This document shows, piece by piece, positions 50,325-59,006 of a stretch of DNA of 64,000 nt. The notes beneath the pieces were generated by a model. It was given only the letters and a program-made list of their open reading frames with translations. It did not search any database and was not told the DNA's origin. Positions within the stretch are counted from its first letter, which is position 1. Each line of letters opens with the position of its first letter. The stretch is from CAXBCP01 sp047638395 (GTDB lineage Bacteria; Pseudomonadota; Alphaproteobacteria; MPNO01; UBA830): NCBI GenBank assembly GCA_047638395.1, contig JBLIMV010000025.1, forward strand, positions 1 to 64,000, read 5' to 3'. The translations under genes and the position numbers were made by a program.

Positions 50325-52484
50325 ATGACTGGATTGTATTCAGGGCGTTTCGCCCTGCTTGGGGCTGCGCTGACTCTTGCGGTGCCGATGGCGATGATGT
50401 CGGATACCGCGCAGGCGTGGAAGCCGACGACGCATGTATATTTTGCCGAGCGCGCGCTGGACGATGCAAAGGATGGCAAGGTCACGATCAGCAGCGTCGA
50501 TTACGAAACCGGCGAGGTGACCGGCAAGGTCGGGACCTATGCGGTCGACGGCAGCATTCTGGCGGCGATCCGGACATACCCGTCGCATTACCGGGCCGGT
50601 GTGCTGGGCCCCGATGCTTATCCCGACATCCTGTCAGGCCAGCAGTCGATCCATCCGGATGAAAAAGGCTCTGGTGTCAAAGGCGGCTCAAACACGTGGC
50701 TGCAGTATATGTGGGACCGGCGCGATCCGTTCCGTTCGAACCCGGCATTCAAGTCCCCGGCCTTCAAGGCAATGTTTAAGCGGATGAAGATCCCGACGGA
50801 TTCGCGCCGTATGACCGCCTTTGTCGCTGGCTTCCTGACCCATGCGGCGGGCGATATGTATGGCCATACCTTTATCAACAATTTTTCAGGCGGGCCGTTC
50901 GCGTTTAGTCCGCCGAGCAACGCGACCAAGCATGTCCTGCTCGAAGGTTATATCGACAAGCGGTTGCCGAAGAGCGCCCTTGGTGGCGATTTCTTCAGCG
51001 CCAGCATCTCCGGTATCGATTTTATGATTTATAAAAATATGGTCGATGCCCGGCCGGGCACGTATCTCGACAAGGTTCTGCTGCGTGAGGGCGCTGCGGG
51101 AACGACCTATTCGATCCCGCGGATTTTCTCCACCATCCGTGCAAATCTCGCAAGGGACATCAAGAAGTACCGGGACACGGTCGCGAGTTACAAAAAGAAG
51201 ATCGATAAATGCAAGCTGACCGATTTTAGCTGCAGCAAGGTCGTGCTGGGCACCAGAATGACGGCCTATATCACCGCGAACGGCATTCAGCAGGCCTATC
51301 GCAACGCCTGGATCAAGGATGTCGATGAGGGCCTGCGCAAATGGCCGGCGGTCAGCCACGAGATCGCGATTGCGTTGTTTTTCAACAAGGAGCGCAAGGC
51401 CGATGTCGCAAAGGCCGAGGCGATCATGAAGGTCTATGCGCGGGATCACCTGCTGTCGATGGCCGGTGCGCCCGATTTCGTCGGCGCGACGGCAAAGGTC
51501 ATCGGCACCGTTATCGACGCGATCACCCCGAAGGCACTGCAGGCGGCGATCCGGAAGCTGAAAGACAAGGCGTTCGACGTGATGCTTGAAGCGGCGCTCG
51601 GCATGAACAAGGCCGAGCTGAAGAAACTGATGACCAATCCGCAGAACTATTTCAATTCCGTCATGGGCAAGGGCCGCGGCGAGAAAATCACCATCGCCAG
51701 TTTCAACGCCAAGTACCTTAAAATTACCGACAAGGGGTACACCAAGCCGAACGAAGCGTTCGATTACCGCAAGTTCACGGCGGGCCACAACACGGTGCAG
51801 ATCAGTAAAATGATCCTGATGGCGCCGTCCGAGGTGAGCCGCATGCTGCGCGATATTGGATCGAAAAGCACGGCGTCGGGCCAGAACGTCATGCTTGGTT
51901 TCATGCGCACGCTGGACGGCAACGTCCAGTGGCGGAACGGCATGCCGGCGGCGCGTGACTGCGTTGCCTATCGCAAGATCTTTATGAAACAGGCCGGCGA
52001 TGACGGACGGTGCAGCGGTATCACGAAACCGAAACCGACTCCGGTCGTCGGCAAGGCGCCGGCGCCCAAGTGGGTGACTGTCCGCAACGGGCGTGTCCCG
52101 AGCGGCTCGTTTGTCGGTGGCCAGGAACCGGGCCGCAAGCTCTATGTCTGCCGCACCGTGTATAAAAAGGGCACGCATCCGGGCAAGGTGGTTGCCGGCA
52201 AATGCAACATTGGCTGGGGTGGCAAGGAGCGGGCGCTGAAATCCTTCCAGGTGCTCGTTGCGACTTCGAAGTCGTTCAGGTGGCAAACTGCCAAGACCGG
52301 CGCGCGTCTGCCAAAGGGCACGTTTATCGGCGGTAAGGAGCGTGGCCGCGTCCTGCCCGTCTGTCGCACCTCGCATAAGGGTGGCTGGCACCCCGGGAAG
52401 ATCGTCGCTGGCAAGTGCAACATTGGCTGGGGTGGCAAGGAAATTGTCAGCAGCCGTTATCAGGTATTAGTGCGCGCTCAATAA
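50325..52484 (+). CDS. Secreted zinc-dependent phospholipase C-like protein with two C-terminal DM9 repeats
   Basis: 719 residues from ATG 50325 behind TAGGAG. The signal peptide ends at residue 31, leaving W32 as the mature N-terminus (WKPTTHVYFAERALDD), as in zinc-dependent phospholipase C where the N-terminal Trp binds zinc. Candidate ligands follow: H37, Asp in GPDAYPD, and H173, D177 and H181 in FLTHAAGDMYGHTFIN. Residues ~250-560 are Lys-rich and helical. The last ~140 residues are two DM9-like (DUF3421) repeats, each with a PGK(V/I)VAGKCNIGWGGKE segment and ending (Q)VLV. DM9 proteins of insects and oysters bind mannose and pathogens. A surface-targeted lipase is inferred. Related to no neighbour. 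Confidence 0.75.
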   Translation: MTGLYSGRFALLGAALTLAVPMAMMSDTAQAWKPTTHVYFAERALDDAKDGKVTISSVDYETGEVTGKVGTYAVDGSILAAIRTYPSHYRAGVLGPDAYPDILSGQQSIHPDEKGSGVKGGSNTWLQYMWDRRDPFRSNPAFKSPAFKAMFKRMKIPTDSRRMTAFVAGFLTHAAGDMYGHTFINNFSGGPFAFSPPSNATKHVLLEGYIDKRLPKSALGGDFFSASISGIDFMIYKNMVDARPGTYLDKVLLREGAAGTTYSIPRIFSTIRANLARDIKKYRDTVASYKKKIDKCKLTDFSCSKVVLGTRMTAYITANGIQQAYRNAWIKDVDEGLRKWPAVSHEIAIALFFNKERKADVAKAEAIMKVYARDHLLSMAGAPDFVGATAKVIGTVIDAITPKALQAAIRKLKDKAFDVMLEAALGMNKAELKKLMTNPQNYFNSVMGKGRGEKITIASFNAKYLKITDKGYTKPNEAFDYRKFTAGHNTVQISKMILMAPSEVSRMLRDIGSKSTASGQNVMLGFMRTLDGNVQWRNGMPAARDCVAYRKIFMKQAGDDGRCSGITKPKPTPVVGKAPAPKWVTVRNGRVPSGSFVGGQEPGRKLYVCRTVYKKGTHPGKVVAGKCNIGWGGKERALKSFQVLVATSKSFRWQTAKTGARLPKGTFIGGKERGRVLPVCRTSHKGGWHPGKIVAGKCNIGWGGKEIVSSRYQVLVRAQ

Positions 52485-52533
52485 GGGCATACTGTGCCCA
52501 GCATTATTGCTGATAATTTTACTGGGGAAGTTA

Positions 52534-52944
52534 ATGGAAACGGTTAGTACGTCGATTGCAGGGTTGCCGCTGTTCCTCGCCTATCTGGGAACGGCGGCCG
52601 TCCTGACGGGTATCTATATCGTCGTCTATATGTGGGTGACCCCGCATCCCGAGATCAAGCTGATCCGCGAAAACAATCTCGCGGCGGCGGTTGCCTTTGC
52701 CGGCAGCCTGATCGGGTTTTCCCTGCCGCTGGCAAATACCATTGCCGGGTCGGTCAGTCTGATCGATTGCGCTCTCTGGGGTCTGATTGCCCTGGTGGTG
52801 CAGATACTGATCTATTATATCACCCGTATCCCGATGCCGAAGATGTCGGAGCGGATCGAAAAGGGCGAAATGGCCAGCGGCGTCTGGCTCGGCTCGGCGT
52901 CGCTTGCCGGCGGGCTGCTGAATGCGGCGTGCATGACGTATTAG
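52534..52944 (+). CDS. DUF350-family membrane protein
   Basis: 136 residues from ATG 52534 behind GGGGAAG; the frame is open to a TTG at 52507. Four transmembrane helices: LPLFLAYLGTAAVLTGIYIV, NLAAAVAFAGSLIGFSLPLA, LIDCALWGLIALVVQILIYY and SASLAGGLLNAACMTY, as in the DUF350 (YjfL) group, whose role is unknown. Begins 50 nt after the phospholipase-DM9 gene; a weak 5-bp hairpin (GGGCA-TGCCC, 52485-52499) lies between, so read-through is possible. Confidence 0.82.
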   Translation: METVSTSIAGLPLFLAYLGTAAVLTGIYIVVYMWVTPHPEIKLIRENNLAAAVAFAGSLIGFSLPLANTIAGSVSLIDCALWGLIALVVQILIYYITRIPMPKMSERIEKGEMASGVWLGSASLAGGLLNAACMTY

Positions 52945-53007
52945 GCGGGCGGTGGCAGCGCCGCCGTTTTCTGCATCTTAGTTACTGTTATAGAGACACA
53001 GACATTT

Positions 53008-53034
53008 GTCATCCCGGCCTCGTGCCGGGGTGAC
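53008..53034. repeat. Intergenic hairpin repeat, single unit
   Basis: GTCATCCCGGC-ctcgt-GCCGGGGTGAC in the gap between the convergent DUF350 gene and dnaJ. Same family as the other copies; no other candidate 3'-end structure is present in this gap. Confidence 0.8.
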
Positions 53035-53096
53035 AGGTTTTGGGGTCTGGAATTTCGTTTCGGATGACGTGACGGCTGTATCCGGCGCGAAGACCG

Positions 53097-54239
53097 TCAG
53101 TCCGTCAGATCGTCCCACAATTCCTTTACGCGCGAGAAAAAGCCTTCGGATTCAGGGCTCGTCGTGGTCTGGCCCTTGGCCGGCTTTTCGCCGGCGAATT
53201 CGCGCAGCAGCTCTTCCTGGCGTTTCGACATATTGACCGGGGTCTCGACGTTCACGTCGATATACATGTCGCCGCGCGCCTGACTGCGCAGTACCGACAT
53301 ACCTTTACCGCGAAGCCTGAACTGATGACCGGACTGGGTGCCCTTCGGCACTGTGACCTTGGCGCGCTTACCTTCGATGGTCGGCACTTCAACCGAGCCG
53401 CCCATGGCCGCCGTCGTCATCGGGATCGGCACGCGCAGGTGCAGGTCTGCACCGTCGCGCTGGAACATACGATGGGGTGCGACCGCGATGAATATATACA
53501 GATCGCCTGACTGGCCGCCCATTGCGCCGGCCTCACCTTCGCCTGAAAGGCGGATGCGGGTGCCGTCCTCGACGCCGGCGGGAATGGTAACCTTTAGTGT
53601 CTTTTCCTTACGTACGCGCCCGGCGCCACCGCAGCCGCCGCACGGGTCCTCGATCACCTGGCCGGCACCGTTACAGGTCGGGCAGGTTCGTTCGATGGTG
53701 AAAAATCCCTGCTGGGCACGTACCTTGCCGCGGCCCTGGCACGCGCCGCAGGATGACGGGTGCGAGCCCTTGGCGGCACCTGAACCGTTGCAGTCGTCGC
53801 AGCTGACCGCGGTCGGTACACGGATCTGGGTTTCGCGTCCTTTGAACGCGTCTTCCAGGCTGATCTGCATGTTGTAACGAAGGTCGGCGCCATGTGCGGC
53901 ACCCCCCCGGCCCTGGCCACCACCGCTGCCGAAATCGCCAAACATCTCGTCAAAAATATCGGCAAAACCGCCGCCGCCGCCGAATCCGCCGCGGCCCTGG
54001 CTCGGCCCGCCGCCTTCGAACGCGGCATGGCCGTACTGGTCGTAGGCCGCGCGTTTGTCGGCGTCCTTCAGGACGTCATAGGCTTCGTTGGCTTCCTTGA
54101 ATTTCGCTTCCGCCGCCGCATCGTCGGGATTGCGGTCGGGGTGGTGTTTCATCGCTAGTTTGCGATACGCGCTTTTAAGCGCAGCTTCGTCCGCATTGCG
54201 GTCGACGCCGAGGGTCTCATAGTAATCCGCTTTGGCCAT
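53097..54239 (-). CDS. dnaJ: Chaperone protein DnaJ
   Basis: 380 residues from ATG 54239 (MAKADYYETLGVDRNADEAA), behind GAGG; a TTG two codons upstream is not needed. J-domain with HPD in MKHHPDRNPDD, a Gly/Phe-rich linker (GGFGGGGGFADIFDEMFGDF), four CxxCxGxG zinc modules (CDDCNGSG, CGACQGRG, CPTCNGAG, CGGCGGAG) and the C-terminal peptide-binding domains. Co-chaperone that stimulates DnaK ATPase. Lies 105 nt downstream of dnaK, the standard operon. Confidence 0.97.
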   Translation of the reverse strand: MAKADYYETLGVDRNADEAALKSAYRKLAMKHHPDRNPDDAAAEAKFKEANEAYDVLKDADKRAAYDQYGHAAFEGGGPSQGRGGFGGGGGFADIFDEMFGDFGSGGGQGRGGAAHGADLRYNMQISLEDAFKGRETQIRVPTAVSCDDCNGSGAAKGSHPSSCGACQGRGKVRAQQGFFTIERTCPTCNGAGQVIEDPCGGCGGAGRVRKEKTLKVTIPAGVEDGTRIRLSGEGEAGAMGGQSGDLYIFIAVAPHRMFQRDGADLHLRVPIPMTTAAMGGSVEVPTIEGKRAKVTVPKGTQSGHQFRLRGKGMSVLRSQARGDMYIDVNVETPVNMSKRQEELLREFAGEKPAKGQTTTSPESEGFFSRVKELWDDLTD

Positions 54240-54344
54240 ACTCAACGCCTCTTATGCACCGCCGAAATCGCGCAACGCACCGGCGCTGTCAGGCACCGAT
54301 GCGTTGTCGTCGAACGTTTTCCGTAACCGTCCACCGGTAGCCGA

Positions 54345-56297
54345 TCAGGCCGATTTGTCCTTGGGCTGGTCGTCATCGACTTCTTCGAAGTCGGCATCGA
54401 CCACAGTGGCATCATCGCCGCCGGCCTGCTCGCCGCCGGCGTCACCGCCCATATCGCCGCCCATGTCGGCCCCGTCGGCCGCAGCGTCTTCCTGCTGCGC
54501 CTTGTACATGGCTTCGCCCAGTTTCTGGGCGGCCTGTGCAAGAACCTCGGTCTTGGCGGTGATCGTCTCGATGTCGTCACCTTCAAGCGCGGATTTCAGG
54601 TCGACAATGCCATCCTCGATGGCGGCCTTGTCTTCGGTCGACAGGGCCTCGCCATGCTCGGCCATGGTTTTCTCGGTCGAGTAGATCAGGCCGTCCGCAT
54701 TGTTGCGGGCTTCGACCGATTCACGGCGCTTCTTGTCGTCCGCCGAATTCTGTTCGGCGTCCTGGACCATCTGTTCGATATCCTCGTCCGACAGACCGCC
54801 GGATGCCTGGATACGAATGGTCTGTTCCTTGTTGGTCGCCTTGTCCTTGGCGCCGACATTGACGATGCCGTTGGCGTCGATATCGAATGTGACCTCGACC
54901 TGCGGCACACCGCGCGGTGCAGGCGGGATGCCCACCAGGTCGAACTGGCCGAGCAGCTTGTTGTCTGCCGCCATTTCGCGTTCGCCCTGGAACACCCGGA
55001 TGGTGACCGCGTTCTGACTGTCTTCGGCGGTCGAGAACACCTGGCTTTTCTTGGTCGGGATTGTCGTGTTGCGGTCGATCAGGCGCGTAAACACGCCGCC
55101 CAGCGTTTCGATGCCGAGCGACAGCGGCGTGACGTCGAGCAGCAGGACGTCCTTGACGTCGCCTTTCAGCACGCCGGCCTGGATCGCAGCGCCGATGGCG
55201 ACAACCTCGTCCGGGTTGACGCCGCGATGCGGCTCACGCCCGAAGAAGGTCTTCACCGTCTCCAGCACCTTGGGCATGCGGGTCATGCCGCCGACCATGA
55301 TGACTTCGTCAATCTCGCCTGCAGAAACGCCGGCGTCTTTGAGAGCCGCCTTGCACGGCCCGATGGTGCGTTGGATCAGGTCGTCGACCAGTGCTTCGAG
55401 CTTGGCGCGGGTCAGCTTCAGGTTGAGATGCTTCGGTCCGTTCTGGTCCGCTGTGATGAACGGCAGGTTGACCTCGGTCTGGGACGAACCCGAAAGTTCG
55501 ATCTTTGCTTTTTCCGCAGCTTCCTTCAGGCGCTGCAGGGCCAGCTTGTCCTGGCGCAGGTCGATCGTGCTCTCTTTTTTGAACTCGTCGGCCAGGTAAT
55601 CCATGATGCGGGCATCGAAATCTTCGCCGCCCAGGAACGTATCGCCGTTGGTTGATTTTACTTCGAACACGCCGTCGCCGATTTCCAGGACGGACACGTC
55701 GAACGTGCCGCCGCCAAGATCGTATACGGCGATGGTGCCGGCTTCTTTTTTCTCAAGACCGTAGGCAAGCGCCGCTGCCGTCGGCTCGTTGATGATGCGC
55801 AGGACGTCGAGCCCGGCGATTCTGCCGGCGTCTTTCGTCGCCTGACGTTGGGAATCGTTGAAGTATGCAGGAACTGTGACGACCGCTTCGGTTACTTCCT
55901 CGCCGAGATGCGCTTCGGCGGTTTCCTTCATCTTCTGCAGGATGAATGCCGAGATCTGGCTCGGCGAATATTTCTCGCCGTCAGCCTCTACCCAGGCATC
56001 GCCGTTATCGGCCGGGACGATCTTGTAGGGGACAAGGTCCATGTCCTTCTGCGTCGTCGGGTCGTCGAACGGACGACCGATCAGGCGCTTGATCGCGAAC
56101 AGCGTGTTTTCAGGATTGGTGACCGCCTGACGTTTCGCGGCCTGACCGACAAGGCGCTCATCGCCTTCGGCGAAAGCGACCATCGACGGCGTGGTGCGCG
56201 CGCCTTCTGAATTTTCAATGACGTGGGCTTCCCCACCTTCCATCACGGCAACGCACGAATTCGTGGTCCCGAGATCAATACCGATTGCTTTACCCAT
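54345..56297 (-). CDS. dnaK: Molecular chaperone DnaK (Hsp70)
   Basis: 650 residues. Nucleotide-binding domain starts MGKAIGIDLGTTNSCVAVME; ATPase signatures YDLGGGTFDVSVLEIG and VGGMTRMPKVLETV; linker DVLLLDVTPLSLGIETLGGV; substrate-binding beta domain and lid; the disordered end (DMGGDMGGDAGGEQAGGDDA, EEVDDDQPKDKSA) includes the EEVD-like tail. Folds and disaggregates proteins with DnaJ and GrpE. The 248-nt upstream region should carry heat-shock control; no canonical CIRCE or clear sigma-32 promoter was seen. GrpE and HrcA are 4-6 kb away. Confidence 0.97.
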   Translation of the reverse strand: MGKAIGIDLGTTNSCVAVMEGGEAHVIENSEGARTTPSMVAFAEGDERLVGQAAKRQAVTNPENTLFAIKRLIGRPFDDPTTQKDMDLVPYKIVPADNGDAWVEADGEKYSPSQISAFILQKMKETAEAHLGEEVTEAVVTVPAYFNDSQRQATKDAGRIAGLDVLRIINEPTAAALAYGLEKKEAGTIAVYDLGGGTFDVSVLEIGDGVFEVKSTNGDTFLGGEDFDARIMDYLADEFKKESTIDLRQDKLALQRLKEAAEKAKIELSGSSQTEVNLPFITADQNGPKHLNLKLTRAKLEALVDDLIQRTIGPCKAALKDAGVSAGEIDEVIMVGGMTRMPKVLETVKTFFGREPHRGVNPDEVVAIGAAIQAGVLKGDVKDVLLLDVTPLSLGIETLGGVFTRLIDRNTTIPTKKSQVFSTAEDSQNAVTIRVFQGEREMAADNKLLGQFDLVGIPPAPRGVPQVEVTFDIDANGIVNVGAKDKATNKEQTIRIQASGGLSDEDIEQMVQDAEQNSADDKKRRESVEARNNADGLIYSTEKTMAEHGEALSTEDKAAIEDGIVDLKSALEGDDIETITAKTEVLAQAAQKLGEAMYKAQQEDAAADGADMGGDMGGDAGGEQAGGDDATVVDADFEEVDDDQPKDKSA

Positions 56298-56545
56298 AAT
56301 AGTACCTCGATTTTCGGCAGATTTCCCTGACCCTGTTGGCGTCGTGGAAAATCCCCCAAGGTTTCAATAGACCCATAAAGAGTGGATTGAGCGATATATA
56401 AGTAGCCTGAACGGGTCTTACAATAGCTTACCGCACTCTATTGCTGGGTATTTTCGTATTTTGTACGCTCATCGATCGCCTCCTTCCGCGGCTTCCCCCA
56501 CGCATCCCCCGACGATATGTGTCAGCGGTATGATACGTTGAGCAC

Positions 56546-57418
56546 ATGATCGTTTCCGCCAGCTACCGCACCGATGTGCCGGCATTTCACGCCGACTGGT
56601 TCCGCGCGCGTCTGGCGGACGGTGTTTGCACGGTCGCGAACCCCTATGGCGGCAAGCCGTCTTCCGTCGCGCTGCGCGGTGATGGCGTCGACGGATACGT
56701 CTTCTGGACCCGCAATGCGGCTCCCTTCGCTGCGGCGCTTGACGATGTGGCGGCGCTTGATCTGCCATTTGTCGTACAGTTCACGGTGACTGGATATCCC
56801 CGCGCTCTCGATGCCCATACCCCGCGCGCCGCCGACGCGGTTGCCCAGATCACGGCATTGGCGCAGAAATTCGGCCCCCGGGCGGTCGTCTGGCGGTATG
56901 ATCCGGTGGTCTTTACCTCAATCACACCCGCCGACTGGCATCTTCGGAATTTCGCCGGTCTGGCCGGTAAACTCAGCGGTTCCGTGGATGAATGCGTCCT
57001 TTCCTGCGCACAAATATATAAAAAGACTGAAAGGCGGCTGAATACTGCCGCAAAAACCCATGAATTCGGCTGGAAAGACCCGAACTGGGATCAAAAGCGG
57101 GAATTATTGAGCGGGTTGGCAGAACTATCAGCCGATTTCGGCCTAAAAACCACAATTTGCAGCCAGCCCGATGCCCTGGCCGGTCAGGTGTCGGATCAAT
57201 TGACGCCGGCGCGCTGTATTGATGCGGCGCGTCTGTCGGATATCGCCGGATATGACATTCTCGCCCGGCAAAAAGGCAATCGCGACGGCTGCCTGTGCGC
57301 AGAGAGCCGCGATATCGGGTCTTACGACACCTGCGCCCATGGCTGCGTCTATTGCTATGCCGTGTCGGATCACGACCGGGCGGTGGAAAAGCTGCGTTTG
57401 CTGGCAGGCGCGGGCTAG
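56546..57418 (+). CDS. DUF1848-family protein (radical-SAM-like, SPL-type)
   Basis: 290 residues. Begins MIVSASYRTDVPAFHADWFR, a hallmark of DUF1848, followed by VANPYGGKPSSVALRGDGVD and FWTRNAAPF. A TIM-barrel-like core has VWRYDPVVFTS. The C-terminus has clustered cysteines: DGCLCAESRDIGSYDTCAHG then CVYCYAVSDHD. The family is related in fold to spore photoproduct lyase but usually lacks a proven activity. Divergent from dnaK, whose promoter region it faces. Confidence 0.87.
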   Translation: MIVSASYRTDVPAFHADWFRARLADGVCTVANPYGGKPSSVALRGDGVDGYVFWTRNAAPFAAALDDVAALDLPFVVQFTVTGYPRALDAHTPRAADAVAQITALAQKFGPRAVVWRYDPVVFTSITPADWHLRNFAGLAGKLSGSVDECVLSCAQIYKKTERRLNTAAKTHEFGWKDPNWDQKRELLSGLAELSADFGLKTTICSQPDALAGQVSDQLTPARCIDAARLSDIAGYDILARQKGNRDGCLCAESRDIGSYDTCAHGCVYCYAVSDHDRAVEKLRLLAGAG

Positions 57419-57425
57419 CCCGACG

Positions 57426-58079
57426 TTATGAAACCTTGTCGTTATGCGCATCGGACTCGAAAGTGTCGATGTCTTCCATAGATTTTAGCCACAGGTCGGA
57501 CGAATAAACTGTGAGCGTCGCGGCGGCGGGTGGGCCGGGGTCATGCTCGCCGAATTCAGCCCGCCAGATGATGCTGGCGGCCTGGGGGAACGAGCTGGAT
57601 TCGATATTGTCGTCAAACAGGCGCTCAAGGGTGCTGCTTTCGTTCATACCGTCCGCAAGGATGCGGGCGACGAAGGCGGGTTGGGGGTCGTGGTGGAGCA
57701 TTTCCGCTGCCCGCCCGGCATGTGCGGTCAGCCGCAGGGTCAGGCGCATCATGTCGGGACGTGAAAACCGTGCCGGGAATGCCTTTTGCAGCAGCACCGC
57801 TGCGGCGAATATCCGCGCGTGCAGCGAAATGTCGGCTGCTTCCTCCCACGGCCGCTGTTCGTCGATAAAATCCTGTACGATATTCTGACGTGCCCCGCGG
57901 CTGAGCGTGTCGCCCAGCTTCCCGGCCAGGATTGTATCGGCGGCTTCCTCGGGGTCGAGATCCTGTAACGCCATCAGCAGCATGTCTTCAAGGTCGCTGC
58001 CGGTCATCTCGGTGGTGCCGTCGACTTCCAGCGCATCGAGCAGCGCATGATATTCAGGCTCAGACCAAGTGTCCGGCAT
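57426..58079 (-). CDS. Hypothetical soluble protein
   Basis: 217 residues from ATG 58079 (MPDTWSEPEYHALLDALEVD). The frame stays open to 58268; a TTG at 58130 with GGAAAGA upstream would add TQFLTVTVTGLDTIRD, which looks protein-like and parallels ATLTVYSSDLWLKSMEDI near the C-terminus, so the true start may be there. The protein is acidic, helical in the middle (MTGSDLEDMLLMALQDLDPE, HARIFAAAVLLQKAFPARFS), without signal or membrane segments. No family recognised. Close to the VOC gene upstream (196 nt) on the same strand. Confidence 0.65.
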   Translation of the reverse strand: MPDTWSEPEYHALLDALEVDGTTEMTGSDLEDMLLMALQDLDPEEAADTILAGKLGDTLSRGARQNIVQDFIDEQRPWEEAADISLHARIFAAAVLLQKAFPARFSRPDMMRLTLRLTAHAGRAAEMLHHDPQPAFVARILADGMNESSTLERLFDDNIESSSFPQAASIIWRAEFGEHDPGPPAAATLTVYSSDLWLKSMEDIDTFESDAHNDKVS

Positions 58080-58274
58080 GTCCCGGATCGTGTCGAGCCC
58101 TGTGACGGTAACCGTCAGGAATTGTGTCAATGGGATGTCTTTCCGCGCCGAACCGGCGCGTGGGAATGCGGCGGGCGCATTGCTTGACGGCTGCGATCGA
58201 TGCCGTAACGCATTCACATATGGTGCGGCGGCGGAGCTTATGAAGGGGTCGCCTGAATTAAGGCGCAAAATGGC

Positions 58275-58889
58275 CTAATCGAACGGCTTGGGCACGACGC
58301 GTTTGCCCATCTTTTTCGCCAGCGCATTCCGCCAGGCGCTGTAATCCTGGAAACTGGGATCGTCGCGGATCATATTTTCGGTGTCGGCGATCAGCTCATC
58401 GTCCGGTTTGGACAGATCAATCGGTTCCAGATAGGGCTGGTCAACAAACCAGGGTGAATCGACGAAGAATTCCAGAGTGTTGCCTTCCGGGTCACGCGCA
58501 TAGACCGACCACGCGATGCCATGGGTGCCGGCCATGAGTTCGGCTTCGCCATTGGCGTCGGCGAGCCGGTTATACATGATGCGCAGATCGTCGAGCGATG
58601 CGAGGCGGAACGACAGCTGATTGATCGGACCGCCAAAAAACGCACCCCGCTTGTTTTGCCCAAGCTCGTCTTCCTTCCCGGTACAGATGACGAACTGATG
58701 ATGTTCAACCGGGTCCATGCTCATGAAGGTCAGCGTCAGGCCCAGCCCCGGGATTGAGCCGTGATCGGTTACAGCAAAGCCGACGACCTCGGTATAGAAT
58801 TTCTCCATCCGGTCGAGGTCGCGGACATTGATGCCGAAATGGCTGAATTGAATTCGCGGCGCGCGATCGGGTGCTTCCAGAACGGGCAT
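58275..58889 (-). CDS. VOC-superfamily protein (glyoxalase/extradiol dioxygenase fold)
   Basis: 204 residues from ATG 58889 (MPVLEAPDRAPRIQFSHFGI), with GGAG upstream. Two beta-alpha-beta-beta-beta modules: FSHFGINVRDLDRMEKFYTE, then QLSFRLASLDDLRIMYNRLA and DPEGNTLEFFVDSPWFVDQP, giving metal-ligand His and Glu positions. The C-terminal ~45 residues (IADTENMIRDDPSFQDYSAW...) are helical. A ring-cleavage dioxygenase-like metalloenzyme is plausible; the substrate is unknown. Just upstream on the same strand is egtB, 117 nt away. Confidence 0.85.
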   Translation of the reverse strand: MPVLEAPDRAPRIQFSHFGINVRDLDRMEKFYTEVVGFAVTDHGSIPGLGLTLTFMSMDPVEHHQFVICTGKEDELGQNKRGAFFGGPINQLSFRLASLDDLRIMYNRLADANGEAELMAGTHGIAWSVYARDPEGNTLEFFVDSPWFVDQPYLEPIDLSKPDDELIADTENMIRDDPSFQDYSAWRNALAKKMGKRVVPKPFD

Positions 58890-59006
58890 ACCGGCCTTCT
58901 CCTTCACCAGTGGAAATACTTCGATATCAAAGTATGGCCCCGAAAGGGGCGGCCGAGGTTGATGCAGATCAAATCGGTTACGCAGGACCACGCTGCGTAA
59001 ATCGGT

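Noticed and set aside
50886..52391. A 501-codon open frame on the minus strand opposite the phospholipase-DM9 gene
   Set aside because: It is the complementary shadow of a GC-rich gene; the translation is Arg/His/Ala-rich with no domain, and the plus-strand gene has a signal peptide, ribosome site and recognisable motifs.
54654..55655. A 333-codon plus-strand frame inside dnaK
   Set aside because: Antisense shadow of dnaK, a known artefact of DnaK coding bias.
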